Assembly (NCBI GenBank): GCA_035555435.1
Contig: DATMGN010000034.1
Location: 1-25,002, forward strand
Source: 73-13 sp035555435
Lineage (GTDB): Bacteria; Actinomycetota; Actinomycetes; Actinomycetales; Microbacteriaceae
Direction: 5' to 3'
DNA: 25,002 bases
Both the position numbers and the translations under genes were made by a program. Shown here piece after piece: positions 1 through 7,757 of this stretch. Under the pieces are notes generated by a model that was given only the letters and a program-made list of their open reading frames with translations, did not search any database and had not been told where the DNA came from. The first letter of the stretch is position 1. Each line of letters opens with the position of its first letter.

Positions 1-1461
1 GGCATCCGCTACGCGCTCGCACCCACGGGCGCGCGACGCTGGCGCGCACCCGAGCCGGCGCCGGCGCAGGACGCCGACGCGATCGCGTTCGGCCCCGCCG
101 CGCCGCAGGCGCCCTCCCCGACCATCCAGCTCGGCGACGGCACCCGCATCGACGAGGACTGCCTCTCGCTGAACATCTGGCGACCCGCGGGCCGGGGCGG
201 CGAGGCGCTGCCGGTCATGGTGTGGGTGCACGGCGGCGCATACGCGCTCGGCTCGAGCGCGCAGCCGCTCTACGACGGGTCCCGGCTCGCCGCCGAGCAG
301 GGCGTCGTCATCGTCAGCATCAACTACCGGCTCGGCGCCCTCGGCTTCGTCGAGATGAGCGCCTACTCGACGCCCGAGCAGCCATTCGACTCCAACATCG
401 GGCTGCGCGACGTCCTCCTGGCGCTGCGCTGGGTGCAGGCCAACATCGCGGCATTCGGTGGCGACCCTGCGCGGGTCACCGTCGCGGGCGAGTCCGCCGG
501 CGCCGGCATCGTCACGACCCTGCTCGCGACACCCGCCGCGAGCGGCCTCTTCGCCCGCGCGATCGCCGAGTCCTCCCCCGTCTCCAGCGTCTACGGGATC
601 CCGCGCGCGACCGGCGTCGCCGAGCGCCTCCTCGCCCACCTCGGACTGCGCCCCGATGCGGCGGCGAGCGCGCGCGACGCACCCGTCGAGTCGATCATCG
701 CGGCGACGAGCGCCCTCTTCGCCGAGATCCCCGCGAGCGCACCCGGGACCCTCGCGTTCGCCCCCGCCGTCGACGGCGACCTCGTGCCGGAGGCGCCCGT
801 CGACGCGCTGCGCGCCGGTCGCGGCCTGCCGGTGCCGCTGCTCATCGGCACCAACCGCGACGAGGCCTCCCTCTTCCACTTCATGCGCTCGCCGCTCATG
901 CCCGTCACCGACACCGAGATCATGCGGATGTTCACGCAGCTGCACGCCGAGCGCCCCGAGCTCGCGCTGCCGAGCGTCGAGCAGGTGCTCACCGCCTATC
1001 GGGGGCTCCAGCCCAAGCGACGCGGGCTCGCCGTCGCGCGGGACATCGCGTTCCGCCTGCCGACGCTCTGGGCTGCCGAGGGCCACGCGCAGGTCGCCGA
1101 CACGTGGCTCTACCGCTTCGACCTCGCGACCCCCGCGCTCACCCTCATGGGCATCGGCGCGACGCACGGCGCCGAACTGCCCTACGTCTGGGGCAACCTC
1201 GGCACCCGGCACACCAACCCGGCCCTGCGACTCGGCGGCCGCCGCGCCGCCGAGTCGGCCTCCGCGCGGTTGCGGGCCCGCTGGGGCTCCTTCATCCGCG
1301 GCGAAGCACCCGACGCGACCGGGCTCCCCGGCGCGGCCGCCTGGCCGACCTACCGGGCCGCGGGGCCTTCGCTCGTCATCGATCGCCGTGACCGGCTCGC
1401 CGACGACCTCGACGCGGCGCTGCGCCGCGCCTGGGGCGACGCGACGATCGCGTTCTCCTGA
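1..1461 (+). CDS. Type-B carboxylesterase (5' end outside window)
   Basis: Serine hydrolase of the carboxylesterase type B (alpha/beta hydrolase) family, expected to cleave carboxylic esters; the natural substrate cannot be told. The frame is open from base 1 and the first residues read GIRYALAP..RWRAPEP, the usual start of the family's core, so the true start is only a few dozen codons upstream. Visible family marks: EDCLSLNIW, then VMVWVHGGAYALGSS (oxyanion-hole HGG), the nucleophile elbow GESAGAG with Ser at codon 493-495, GTNRDEASLF carrying the acidic triad member, and GATHGAELPYVWG with the catalytic His. All three triad positions look intact. No signal peptide can be judged because the N-terminus is missing. 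The gene ends 12 bases from the oppositely oriented dps stop, so the two transcripts converge. Confidence 0.93.
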   Translation, partial: GIRYALAPTGARRWRAPEPAPAQDADAIAFGPAAPQAPSPTIQLGDGTRIDEDCLSLNIWRPAGRGGEALPVMVWVHGGAYALGSSAQPLYDGSRLAAEQGVVIVSINYRLGALGFVEMSAYSTPEQPFDSNIGLRDVLLALRWVQANIAAFGGDPARVTVAGESAGAGIVTTLLATPAASGLFARAIAESSPVSSVYGIPRATGVAERLLAHLGLRPDAAASARDAPVESIIAATSALFAEIPASAPGTLAFAPAVDGDLVPEAPVDALRAGRGLPVPLLIGTNRDEASLFHFMRSPLMPVTDTEIMRMFTQLHAERPELALPSVEQVLTAYRGLQPKRRGLAVARDIAFRLPTLWAAEGHAQVADTWLYRFDLATPALTLMGIGATHGAELPYVWGNLGTRHTNPALRLGGRRAAESASARLRARWGSFIRGEAPDATGLPGAAAWPTYRAAGPSLVIDRRDRLADDLDAALRRAWGDATIAFS

Positions 1462-1473
1462 CGCCCGTCCGGC

Positions 1474-1971
1474 TCAGGCCGACGGGGTGCGGTTCTCCGC
1501 ACTGACCATCCAGGCGAACTGCTCGAGGTCCGCGATGATCGCGTGCAGCAGGTCCGCCGTCGTCGGGTCCTCCTCGTCGACCGCGTCGTGCACGTCGCGG
1601 ATCGTGGCCGTGACGCCCTCGAGCCGCGCCGTGATGAGATCGACGGTCTGCGCCGTGTCGACCTCGCCCTGCGGGTAGGTCGGCAGCGACGTCGCCTTGC
1701 TCACGGTGCCGCTGCGCCCGTCCGCGACCGCGTGCAGCGCGCGCATGCGCTCCGCGATGACGTCGCTGTGCGCCCGTGCCGACGCGGTGATCTCGTCGAG
1801 CTGCAGGTGCAGGTCGCGGAAGTTGTGGCCGACGACGTTCCAGTGCGCTTGCTTCGACTGCGAGGCGAGCTCGATGAGGTCGACGAGGACGCGCTGCAGG
1901 TGGTCCGCGAGCGCGGTCGACGCCATGAAGCCGTGCTCGGCGTTCTCTCGCTTCGTCTTGGAGGTGGCCAT
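1474..1971 (-). CDS. dps: Dps family DNA-binding ferritin-like protein
   Basis: 165-residue Dps/miniferritin. Such proteins form 12-subunit shells that oxidise and store iron using H2O2 and can coat DNA in stress. The inter-subunit ferroxidase ligands are all visible: His43 and Trp44 in AHWNVVG, His55 in LHLQLDE, Asp70 and Glu74 in DVIAERM. The short basic N-terminus (MATSKTKRE) could serve DNA binding. The start at 1971 is chosen because GGAAGGGAG sits seven bases upstream; the much longer open frame beyond it is GC-rich shadow. A TANNNT hexamer (TAGGGT, minus strand, 2040-2045) overlaps the -10 of the divergent thioesterase gene and could be its promoter with a leader of about 60 bases; this is inference. 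The stop lies 12 bases from the esterase stop. Confidence 0.93.
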   Translation of the reverse strand: MATSKTKRENAEHGFMASTALADHLQRVLVDLIELASQSKQAHWNVVGHNFRDLHLQLDEITASARAHSDVIAERMRALHAVADGRSGTVSKATSLPTYPQGEVDTAQTVDLITARLEGVTATIRDVHDAVDEEDPTTADLLHAIIADLEQFAWMVSAENRTPSA

Positions 1972-2043
1972 GATGGGACTCCCTTCCGACGCCGCCGTGG
2001 GGGTGCCCGGCGACGATCGCTCCGTAGTGCCGTGCCCGCACCC

Positions 2044-2049
2044 TACTCT
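2044..2049 (+). promoter_or_regulatory. Putative leaderless promoter -10 (TACTCT) of the thioesterase gene
   Basis: TACTCT fits the actinobacterial -10 consensus TANNNT and is followed by exactly six bases and then GTG at 2056, so transcription would begin at or next to the start codon. No Shine-Dalgarno sequence precedes that GTG. No convincing -35 is visible. The same spacing occurs at four other unit starts in this window. Confidence 0.6.
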
Positions 2050-2055
2050 GGTCGC

Positions 2056-2493
2056 GTGAGCGAACGCGATGAAACGGCGATGCGATTCCACACGCGCAAG
2101 TGGGTGCGGCCCGAGGACCTGAACGCCAACGGGACGCTGTTCGGCGGGAGCCTGCTCAAGTGGATCGACGAGGAGTCGGCGATCTACGCGATCATCCAGC
2201 TCGGCAACCCGCGCGTCGTCACCAAGTTCATCTCCGAGATCGACTTCGAGGCGTCCGCCATGCAGGGCGACATCATCGAGCTCGGCATCCTCGCGACCGA
2301 GTTCGGCCGGACGTCCATGACGATGCGGGCCGTCGTGCGCAACATGATCACGCGCCGCCGGATCCTGTCCATCGAGCGCATCGTCTACGTGAGCCTCGGC
2401 CCCGACGGCAAGCCGGCGCCGCACGGCTACTCGACGATCACGTACGAGCGCGACCGCATGCCGCACGAGGGTCCCGCTCAGCCCGCGGACTGA
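2056..2493 (+). CDS. Hotdog-fold acyl-CoA thioesterase (YciA/BACH type)
   Basis: 145-residue single-hotdog thioesterase that hydrolyses acyl-CoA to free acid and CoA, cytoplasmic, usually acting as a multimer. The family signature is clear at residues 22-44: NANGTLFGGSLLKWIDEESA, with Asn24 and Asp38 at the positions used for catalysis in YciA/ACOT7 relatives. Further typical pieces are VTKFISEIDFEASAMQGD and SIERIVYVSLGPDG. The GTG at 2056 is preferred because it sits six bases after a TANNNT hexamer; an ATG at 2080 is a possible alternative start. The stop is only six bases from the stop of the opposite-strand acidic protein gene. Confidence 0.9.
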   Translation: MSERDETAMRFHTRKWVRPEDLNANGTLFGGSLLKWIDEESAIYAIIQLGNPRVVTKFISEIDFEASAMQGDIIELGILATEFGRTSMTMRAVVRNMITRRRILSIERIVYVSLGPDGKPAPHGYSTITYERDRMPHEGPAQPAD

Positions 2494-2499
2494 CCCGCG

Positions 2500-2703
2500 C
2501 TACTCGTCCTCGGGCGACAGATCGCCCTGTCCGTCGTCGCCGATCTCCGACATGAACGGGTCCTCGCCCTGACTCTCCGGCTGCGCCTCCCCGGGCGTCC
2601 CGTAGCCGAGCTCCTCGTCCTCCTCGACCTCGCGATCCTCGTCCAGCACCGGGTCCGCCTCGTCGAGGTCCTCCGGCTCGATGTGAAAGCCGTCTCTCGC
2701 CAT
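2500..2703 (-). CDS. Small, highly acidic hypothetical protein (67 aa)
   Basis: I do not recognise a family. The 67-residue product has 27 Asp/Glu (40%) with only a few basic residues, so it should be strongly acidic and largely disordered; it has no Cys, signal peptide or membrane segment. It is supported as a real gene by a good ribosome-binding site (AAGGAG) followed by two consecutive ATGs at 2706 and 2703; the second has the better six-base spacing. A TANNNT hexamer, TACGCT on the minus strand (2729-2734), could be the -10. It is divergent from MFS 1 and convergent with the thioesterase. The composition could suit a buffer, chaperone-like or DNA-mimic role, but nothing in the sequence shows which. 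Confidence 0.65.
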   Translation of the reverse strand: MARDGFHIEPEDLDEADPVLDEDREVEEDEELGYGTPGEAQPESQGEDPFMSEIGDDGQGDLSPEDE

Positions 2704-2814
2704 CATCCGCTCCTTCCGCCGTCCACGCAGCGTACGCACGCCGCCTCCCCGCGCGAGGGGGCTTGACAGCGACAGAACGCGACCACTCGGCCGCCCAGCC
2801 CGCGGGCGCCTGGC

Positions 2815-2820
2815 TAGACT
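2815..2820 (+). promoter_or_regulatory. Putative -10 (TAGACT) upstream of MFS exporter 1
   Basis: TAGACT is followed by six bases and a GTG at 2827. That GTG is out of frame with the transporter and opens a 7-codon ORF. A TTGACA at 2763-2768 is too far away (46 bases) to be its -35. Confidence 0.55.
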
Positions 2821-2826
2821 GCGGCC

Positions 2827-2850
2827 GTGACGACGAGGTCCCTGCCGTGA
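2827..2850 (+). CDS. Possible 7-codon leader peptide ORF before MFS exporter 1
   Basis: GTG at the predicted transcription start reads MTTRSLP then TGA (2848-2850). The TGA overlaps the transporter's GTG start at 2847 as GTGA. The arrangement would load ribosomes on a leaderless mRNA and hand them to the transporter by termination-reinitiation. It is seen directly in the sequence, but that it is translated is inference. Confidence 0.35.
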   Translation: MTTRSLP

Positions 2851-4418
2851 GCGCCGCCCCCGACCCAGCGAGGGAGACGACAGGACCGCGGCGGCCCGGA
2901 CTCGTCCTCACCGCGCTCATCGGCTCCGCCTTCGTCAGCAACCTCAACCTCGCCGCGGCCGGCGTCGCGCTGCCGAGCATCGGCGACGCCTTCGACGCAC
3001 CGCTCAGCGCGCTCAACCTCGTCGCCGTCGGCACGGGCCTCGGCCTCTCGATGTCCGTCGTCTACTTCGGGGCGCTCGCCGACCGCTACGGGCGCAAGCA
3101 GCTGCTCATGCTCGGCCTCACGCTCATGGTCGTCGCGAGCGCGCTGTCCTCCGTAGCCCCGAGCATCGACGTCCTCATCGCCGCCCGCATCTTCACGGGC
3201 CTCGCCGCCGGCCTCGCATTCCCCACGACGCTCTCCCTCATCACGGCGCTCTGGGCGCAGGGCCCGCGCCGCACGGGAGCGATCGCGCTCTGGTCGGCCG
3301 TCGCGGGGATGGCGAGCATCATCGGCGGGATCCTCTCGGGACTCCTGCTCCTGGCGTTCTGGTGGGGGTCCGCGTTCCTGCTCAGCGTGCCGCTCGCGCT
3401 CGGCGCGCTCGCCCTCGTCGCCGTCGGGGTCCCCGCCCACGTCAACGAGTCCACCCGACCCGTCGACCACCTCGGCGGCGCGCTGTCCGCGATCGGGATC
3501 GCCTCGCTGGTGCTCGGCATCTCCCTCGTCTTCGACCCCGGCCAGCAGACGCTCGGGATCACGCTCCTCGGCGCCGCCGCTGTCCTCATCCTGCTCTTCG
3601 GCTGGCGCCAGCGCCGTGCCCCCGAGCCCCTCTACGACCTCGCCGTCGCGCGCCGACGCACCTTCTGGGCACCCGCGGTCGCGGGGGCGATCGTCTTCGG
3701 CAGCTTCATCGGTTCGATGTACGTCGGGCAGCAGTACATGCAGAACGTGCTCGGCTACGAGGCACTGCAGGCCGGGCTCGCGGTCGCACCCGCCGCGGTC
3801 GGCCTGCTCGTCGCCGCACCGCTCGCCGCGCGCCTCGTGTCGGCGCGAGGGACGCGCGTCGCGATGGTGCTCGGCTGCGCGCTCGTGCTCGCGGCGTTCG
3901 TCATCATGCTGTTCTGGCGCGACGACACCGTCTATCTCCTCATCGGGGCGCCATTCCTCCTGATCGGCGCGGGCGCGTCCTTCGTCCTGACCGGGGCCTC
4001 GCGCTCCCTCACCAGCAGCACGCCCGTGCGGCGGGTCGGCATGGCGTCCGCGACCTCCGACCTGCAGAGCGACCTCGGCGGCTCGATCATGCAGGCGCTC
4101 CTCGGCGCACTGCTCGCCGCCGGCTTCGCCACCCACTTCGGGCGGCTCATTGCCGCAAGCCCCGAGGCCGCCACCGTGAGCGCCGACGTCACGAGCGCGC
4201 TCCAGGCGTCCTACGCGTCGGCGCTCCAGGTCGCGCAGCGCTACCCCCAGTTCCACGACGCGATCGTCTCTGCGGCGCGGGAGAGCCTGGTGGCCGGCGC
4301 GTTCGGCGCCTACCTCGTCGGCGCGATCACCATCCTCGGCGGCATGCTCGTCGCCTGCTTCGCCGTGCCGTCCCATCGACGCGAGCAGCAGCTGCTCGCG
4401 CAGTACAAGGAGCACTGA
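2847..4418 (+). CDS. MFS drug:proton antiporter, DHA2-like (exporter 1)
   Basis: 523-residue major facilitator with about 14 predicted hydrophobic segments, the DHA2 layout of multidrug exporters in the cytoplasmic membrane. The loop 2-3 motif A appears as GALADRYGRKQLLML, followed by LIAARIFTGLAAGLAFP (motif B area, with the conserved Arg) and AGMASIIGGILSG (motif C area). The start at GTG 2847 is chosen over an in-frame TTG at 2763: the TTG region would contain the -10 hexamer, codes for a polar stretch atypical of the family and has no ribosome-binding site. The transporter's stop overlaps the hydrolase start as TGATG, so the two are almost surely co-translated. Substrate is unknown. Confidence 0.85.
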   Translation: MSAAPDPARETTGPRRPGLVLTALIGSAFVSNLNLAAAGVALPSIGDAFDAPLSALNLVAVGTGLGLSMSVVYFGALADRYGRKQLLMLGLTLMVVASALSSVAPSIDVLIAARIFTGLAAGLAFPTTLSLITALWAQGPRRTGAIALWSAVAGMASIIGGILSGLLLLAFWWGSAFLLSVPLALGALALVAVGVPAHVNESTRPVDHLGGALSAIGIASLVLGISLVFDPGQQTLGITLLGAAAVLILLFGWRQRRAPEPLYDLAVARRRTFWAPAVAGAIVFGSFIGSMYVGQQYMQNVLGYEALQAGLAVAPAAVGLLVAAPLAARLVSARGTRVAMVLGCALVLAAFVIMLFWRDDTVYLLIGAPFLLIGAGASFVLTGASRSLTSSTPVRRVGMASATSDLQSDLGGSIMQALLGALLAAGFATHFGRLIAASPEAATVSADVTSALQASYASALQVAQRYPQFHDAIVSAARESLVAGAFGAYLVGAITILGGMLVACFAVPSHRREQQLLAQYKEH

Positions 4419-6163
4419 TGCCAGGCGCGATCCGGACCCTCAACGACGTCGAGATCCCCATGCGCGACGGGGTGGTCCTCCGCGCGAACGTGCTCCTGCC
4501 CGACCCGCTGCCCGCGGGCGGCGTGCCCGCGCTCCTGACCCGCACCGCCTACGGCAAGGACACGGGCGTCGCGATCGGCGCCGACCTTGAGCGGCTCGTC
4601 GCCGGCGGCTACGCGGTCGTCCTCCAGGACAAGCGGGGGCGCTTCGCCTCCGACGGCGAGTACGCGCTGCTGCGCGACGACGGCGACGGCGAGCTCGGCC
4701 CGCGCGGACCCGACGGCCGCCGCGACGGCTACGACACCGTCGAGTGGATCGCCGCGCAGCCCTGGTGCGACGGCCGCGTGGGCGGCTTCGGCCTGTCCTA
4801 CCTCGGCTTCGCGACGATCGGCGCCGCGATCACCGCGCCCCCGCACCTCGTCAGCGGCGTCGTCGAGCAGCCGTCGAGCGACGAGTACACGGACCGCACC
4901 TTCACCGACGGCGTGCTCTTCCTGCAGAACGTCATCGACTGGGCCGCCCTGCCCTTCGTCGCCCCCGACCTCATCGCGAAGCTCCCCGCCGACGCGCGGG
5001 CCGACGTCCAGGCGGAGCTCGAGGAGCTCCTCGCGCTCGGCGACGACAAGTACGCCGTTCTACCGCTCACCGAGATGCCCTACTACCGGCGCCTCGACCA
5101 CGCCTGGGGCGGCCCGCTCGCCCACCGCGAGGACGATGGCTACTTCGCCGAGAACCGCGTCGGCGGCGCCGAGGCCGCGCGCATCCGGGTGCCGCTCCTC
5201 CACGTCGGCGGCTGGTACGACTTCTTCACGCGCAACACCGTGCGCCAGTTTGAGCTCGCCTCCAGGCTCTCCCCCGCCGGCGAGCAGCACCGGCTCGTCA
5301 TGGGACCGTGGGCGCACGCGCAGCTCGCCGCCGCCGAGGTCGCCGACATCGCGTTCTCCGACTCGGCGATCGACGAGACCGCGCTCGTCGCCGACTGGAT
5401 GCGGCGCACCATCCCCACCGATGTGGACGCGAATGGCCTCGCCGGCTGGCCGCGGGCGACCATCTACGTCCAAGGCGCCGACCGCTGGCGCGCCGAGCCG
5501 CACTGGCCGATCCCCGGCACCCACATGCGCTCGCTGAGCCTCCAGCCCGACGGCAGCGCGACGTTCGCCCCCGCGACCGCGGGCACACGCACCTTCGCCT
5601 ACGACCCCGCCCGGCCCTACACCGCCCCCTCCGTCGTCGCCGGACCCGTCGACGCGAGCGCGCACCTCGGCGAGCACACCCTCGTCTACGAGACGACCGC
5701 CGTCACCGAGCCGCTGGAGATCACCGGCTGGCCGCGCGCGATCCTCGACGCCGCCACGACCGGCACCGACGCCGACTGGCTCGTCGAGCTGCACGTCCTC
5801 GGCGCCGACGGGCGCGCCCGCCTCCTCGATGAAGGCATCGCGCGCTCGCGCTACCGCCACGGCCGCACCGCCCCCAGCGCGACCGAGCCCGGCCGCGTCG
5901 AACGGATCGAGGTGCACCTGCGACCGGTCTCGGTAGAACTCCAGGTCGGCGAGCGCCTGCGCATCGTCGTCACCGGCGGCAAGTTCCCCGCGTACGAGCG
6001 AAACCCGGGCGCGTACGTCGACCTCAACACGGCGACCGAGGCCGACTTCCTCGCCTCCGAGCGGACGATCGTCGCCGCGCGGATCGAACTGCCGGTCGTC
6101 CCGGCCGAAGCGCGCGGGGAATGGATCGATAACCCCTGGCCGCTGCGCTCCCCCGCGGTGTAG
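4418..6163 (+). CDS. CocE/NonD family serine hydrolase (X-Pro dipeptidyl-peptidase S15-like)
   Basis: 581-residue hydrolase of the CocE/NonD family, which includes cocaine esterase, glutaryl-7-ACA acylase and X-Pro dipeptidyl peptidases. Architecture: alpha/beta hydrolase core to about residue 320, then a C-terminal jelly-roll (X-Pro DAP C-terminal-like) domain. Catalytic residues by motif: Ser127 in GFGLSYLG, Asp268 in VGGWYDFF, His300 in MGPWAHA; Tyr45 in TRTAYGKD matches the oxyanion Tyr of cocaine esterase. There is no signal peptide, so it should be cytoplasmic. Start ATG 4418 overlaps the exporter stop and has a perfect AAGGAG five bases upstream. Pairing with an exporter suggests handling of an ester or amide compound. 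Esterase versus acylase cannot be settled here. Confidence 0.9.
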   Translation: MPGAIRTLNDVEIPMRDGVVLRANVLLPDPLPAGGVPALLTRTAYGKDTGVAIGADLERLVAGGYAVVLQDKRGRFASDGEYALLRDDGDGELGPRGPDGRRDGYDTVEWIAAQPWCDGRVGGFGLSYLGFATIGAAITAPPHLVSGVVEQPSSDEYTDRTFTDGVLFLQNVIDWAALPFVAPDLIAKLPADARADVQAELEELLALGDDKYAVLPLTEMPYYRRLDHAWGGPLAHREDDGYFAENRVGGAEAARIRVPLLHVGGWYDFFTRNTVRQFELASRLSPAGEQHRLVMGPWAHAQLAAAEVADIAFSDSAIDETALVADWMRRTIPTDVDANGLAGWPRATIYVQGADRWRAEPHWPIPGTHMRSLSLQPDGSATFAPATAGTRTFAYDPARPYTAPSVVAGPVDASAHLGEHTLVYETTAVTEPLEITGWPRAILDAATTGTDADWLVELHVLGADGRARLLDEGIARSRYRHGRTAPSATEPGRVERIEVHLRPVSVELQVGERLRIVVTGGKFPAYERNPGAYVDLNTATEADFLASERTIVAARIELPVVPAEARGEWIDNPWPLRSPAV

Positions 6164-6219
6164 CCAGTCTATCGCGCGGCGCCGCGAGCCCGCCCCGTGC
6201 CCATGTCGCGGCCCGCCAC

Positions 6220-6225
6220 TACCAT
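6220..6225 (+). promoter_or_regulatory. Putative leaderless promoter -10 (TACCAT) of MFS exporter 2
   Basis: TACCAT is followed by six bases and then the GTG start at 6232. No Shine-Dalgarno sequence lies between. It falls in the 68-base gap after the hydrolase, so exporter 2 is likely a separate transcription unit. Confidence 0.6.
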
Positions 6226-6231
6226 TGCACG

Positions 6232-7743
6232 GTGCCAACAGCCGATCCCGCCAGCCCCGCCGCACCGGCGGCCCCGGTGTCCATGACCCCCCGCGACAAG
6301 CTCGTCATCTACCTGATCCTCGCGTCGGCGTTCGTCGTCATGCTCAACGAGACGATCATCACCGTCGCCATCCCCCGCGTCATGGCGGACCTCAAAGTCG
6401 AGGCAGCCGACGCGCAATGGCTGCTCACCGCGTTCATGCTCACGATGGCGATCGTGATCCCCATGTCCGGCTTCTTCATGCGGCGCTTCACCTCGCGGCA
6501 GGTGTACATCACCGCGATCGCGATGTTCTGCCTCGGCACACTGCTCGCCGCCGTGGCGACCGGATTCGAGCTGCTCGTCCTCGCCCGCGTCATCCAGGCC
6601 GCCGGCACCGGCGTCATGATCCCCCTCCTCATGACCACGATCATGACCCTCGTGCCGCCGCACGAGCGCGGCAAGATGATGGGCAACATCACGATCGTCA
6701 TGGCCGTCGCCCCCGCGCTCGGCCCGCTCGCCGCCGGCCTCATCCTCAACAGCTTCGACTGGCGCTGGGTCTTCTGGCTCGTGCTGCCGATCGGCCTCAT
6801 CGCGCTCGCGCTCGGGATCTGGAAGATGGAGAACATCAGCGAGACCGCGCGCGTCGGCATCGACGTCATCTCGATCCCGCTGTCCGCCATCGCGTTCGGC
6901 GGGCTCGTCTACGGCCTGTCCGAGATCGCCGCCGCCGTGCGCGGCGAGGTCCCGCTCCAGCCGTGGATCCCCATCGTCGTCGGGCTCATCGCCCTCGCGC
7001 TCTTCGTCTGGCGCCAGCTCGTGCTGCAGCGCCGCGACGCGCCGCTCATGGACCTGCGCACCTTCGCGCAGCCCGGCTTCCCCGTCGCGATCGGCCTCAT
7101 GGCGATGACCGTCGCCGTGCTCTTCGGCTCCATCGTGCTGCTGCCGCTCTACATCCAGGACGGGCTCGGCTACGAGCCGCTCGTCGCGGGCCTCGCCGTG
7201 CTGCCGGGCGGACTCCTCCAGGGCGTCGCCGGCCCCTTCGTCGGCCGCCTCTACGACCGCGTGGGCCCCCGGCCGCTGCTCATCCCCGCGACGATCCTCT
7301 CCTCGCTCGCGCTCGCCGCGTTCGCGACGTTCCTCGGCCCCGACACGCAGATCTGGACCGTCATCGTCATCCACGTCATGCTGTCGATCGCGCTCGCCTT
7401 CACCTTCCCGCCCATGATGAACTCCGCGATGGGCTCGCTGCCGCCGAAGCTCTACCCCTCCGGCAGCGCCGTCGTCGGCACCGCGCAGCAGCTCTTCGGC
7501 GCCGCCGGCACCGCGGCGATCATCGTCGTCTTCACGATCGGCTCCAGCGGCGCGCTCGCCGCCGGGGACACGGCCGCGCGCGCCGTCGTCGCGGGCACGC
7601 ACATCGCGTTCCTCGTCGCCGCGTTCGCGTCGATCGGATCGATCGTGCTCGCGAGCTTCATCCGACGGCCCGCCTCCGAGCTCGGCGGACACGAGCCCGC
7701 GAACGACATCGAGTTCCCCGAAGGAATGACCGTCGCACACTGA
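6232..7743 (+). CDS. MFS drug:proton antiporter, DHA2 (EmrB/QacA-like, exporter 2)
   Basis: 503-residue DHA2 major facilitator with about 14 membrane segments. Marks of the EmrB/QacA/LmrB group: the DHA2 TM1 motif as LNETIITVAIPRVMADL, LLVLARVIQAAGTGVMIP (motif B with Arg), VAPALGPLAAGLIL (motif C, GP pair of antiporters) and DWRWVFWLVLPIG. The first 17 residues are Ala/Pro-rich and soluble; an internal ATG (MTPRDKLV) could be an alternative start, but the GTG at 6232 has the leaderless promoter spacing. It probably exports hydrophobic or cationic toxic compounds; substrate is unknown. It is only weakly similar by eye to exporter 1, so this is not a recent duplication. trxA follows after 14 bases, likely on the same mRNA. 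Confidence 0.92.
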   Translation: MPTADPASPAAPAAPVSMTPRDKLVIYLILASAFVVMLNETIITVAIPRVMADLKVEAADAQWLLTAFMLTMAIVIPMSGFFMRRFTSRQVYITAIAMFCLGTLLAAVATGFELLVLARVIQAAGTGVMIPLLMTTIMTLVPPHERGKMMGNITIVMAVAPALGPLAAGLILNSFDWRWVFWLVLPIGLIALALGIWKMENISETARVGIDVISIPLSAIAFGGLVYGLSEIAAAVRGEVPLQPWIPIVVGLIALALFVWRQLVLQRRDAPLMDLRTFAQPGFPVAIGLMAMTVAVLFGSIVLLPLYIQDGLGYEPLVAGLAVLPGGLLQGVAGPFVGRLYDRVGPRPLLIPATILSSLALAAFATFLGPDTQIWTVIVIHVMLSIALAFTFPPMMNSAMGSLPPKLYPSGSAVVGTAQQLFGAAGTAAIIVVFTIGSSGALAAGDTAARAVVAGTHIAFLVAAFASIGSIVLASFIRRPASELGGHEPANDIEFPEGMTVAH

Positions 7744-7757
7744 GCGTTGGGAGACGT

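Noticed and set aside
2763..2768. TTGACA as a -35 box for MFS exporter 1.
   Set aside because: It is 46 bases from the TAGACT hexamer and no TANNNT lies at 16-19 bases.
2763..2846. TTG start at 2763 for MFS exporter 1.
   Set aside because: No ribosome-binding site; the likely -10 hexamer is inside this segment.
3362..4417. In-frame upstream extension of the CocE hydrolase (352 extra codons).
   Set aside because: It is an Arg-rich shadow frame of MFS exporter 1; ATG 4418 has the ribosome-binding site and gives the normal family N-terminus.
6169..7740. 523-codon frame antisense to MFS exporter 2, and a similar 533-codon one antisense to MFS exporter 1 (2814-4415).
   Set aside because: Both are made of Asp/Glu/Arg/Gly/His runs typical of the reverse strand of GC-rich genes and follow no family.
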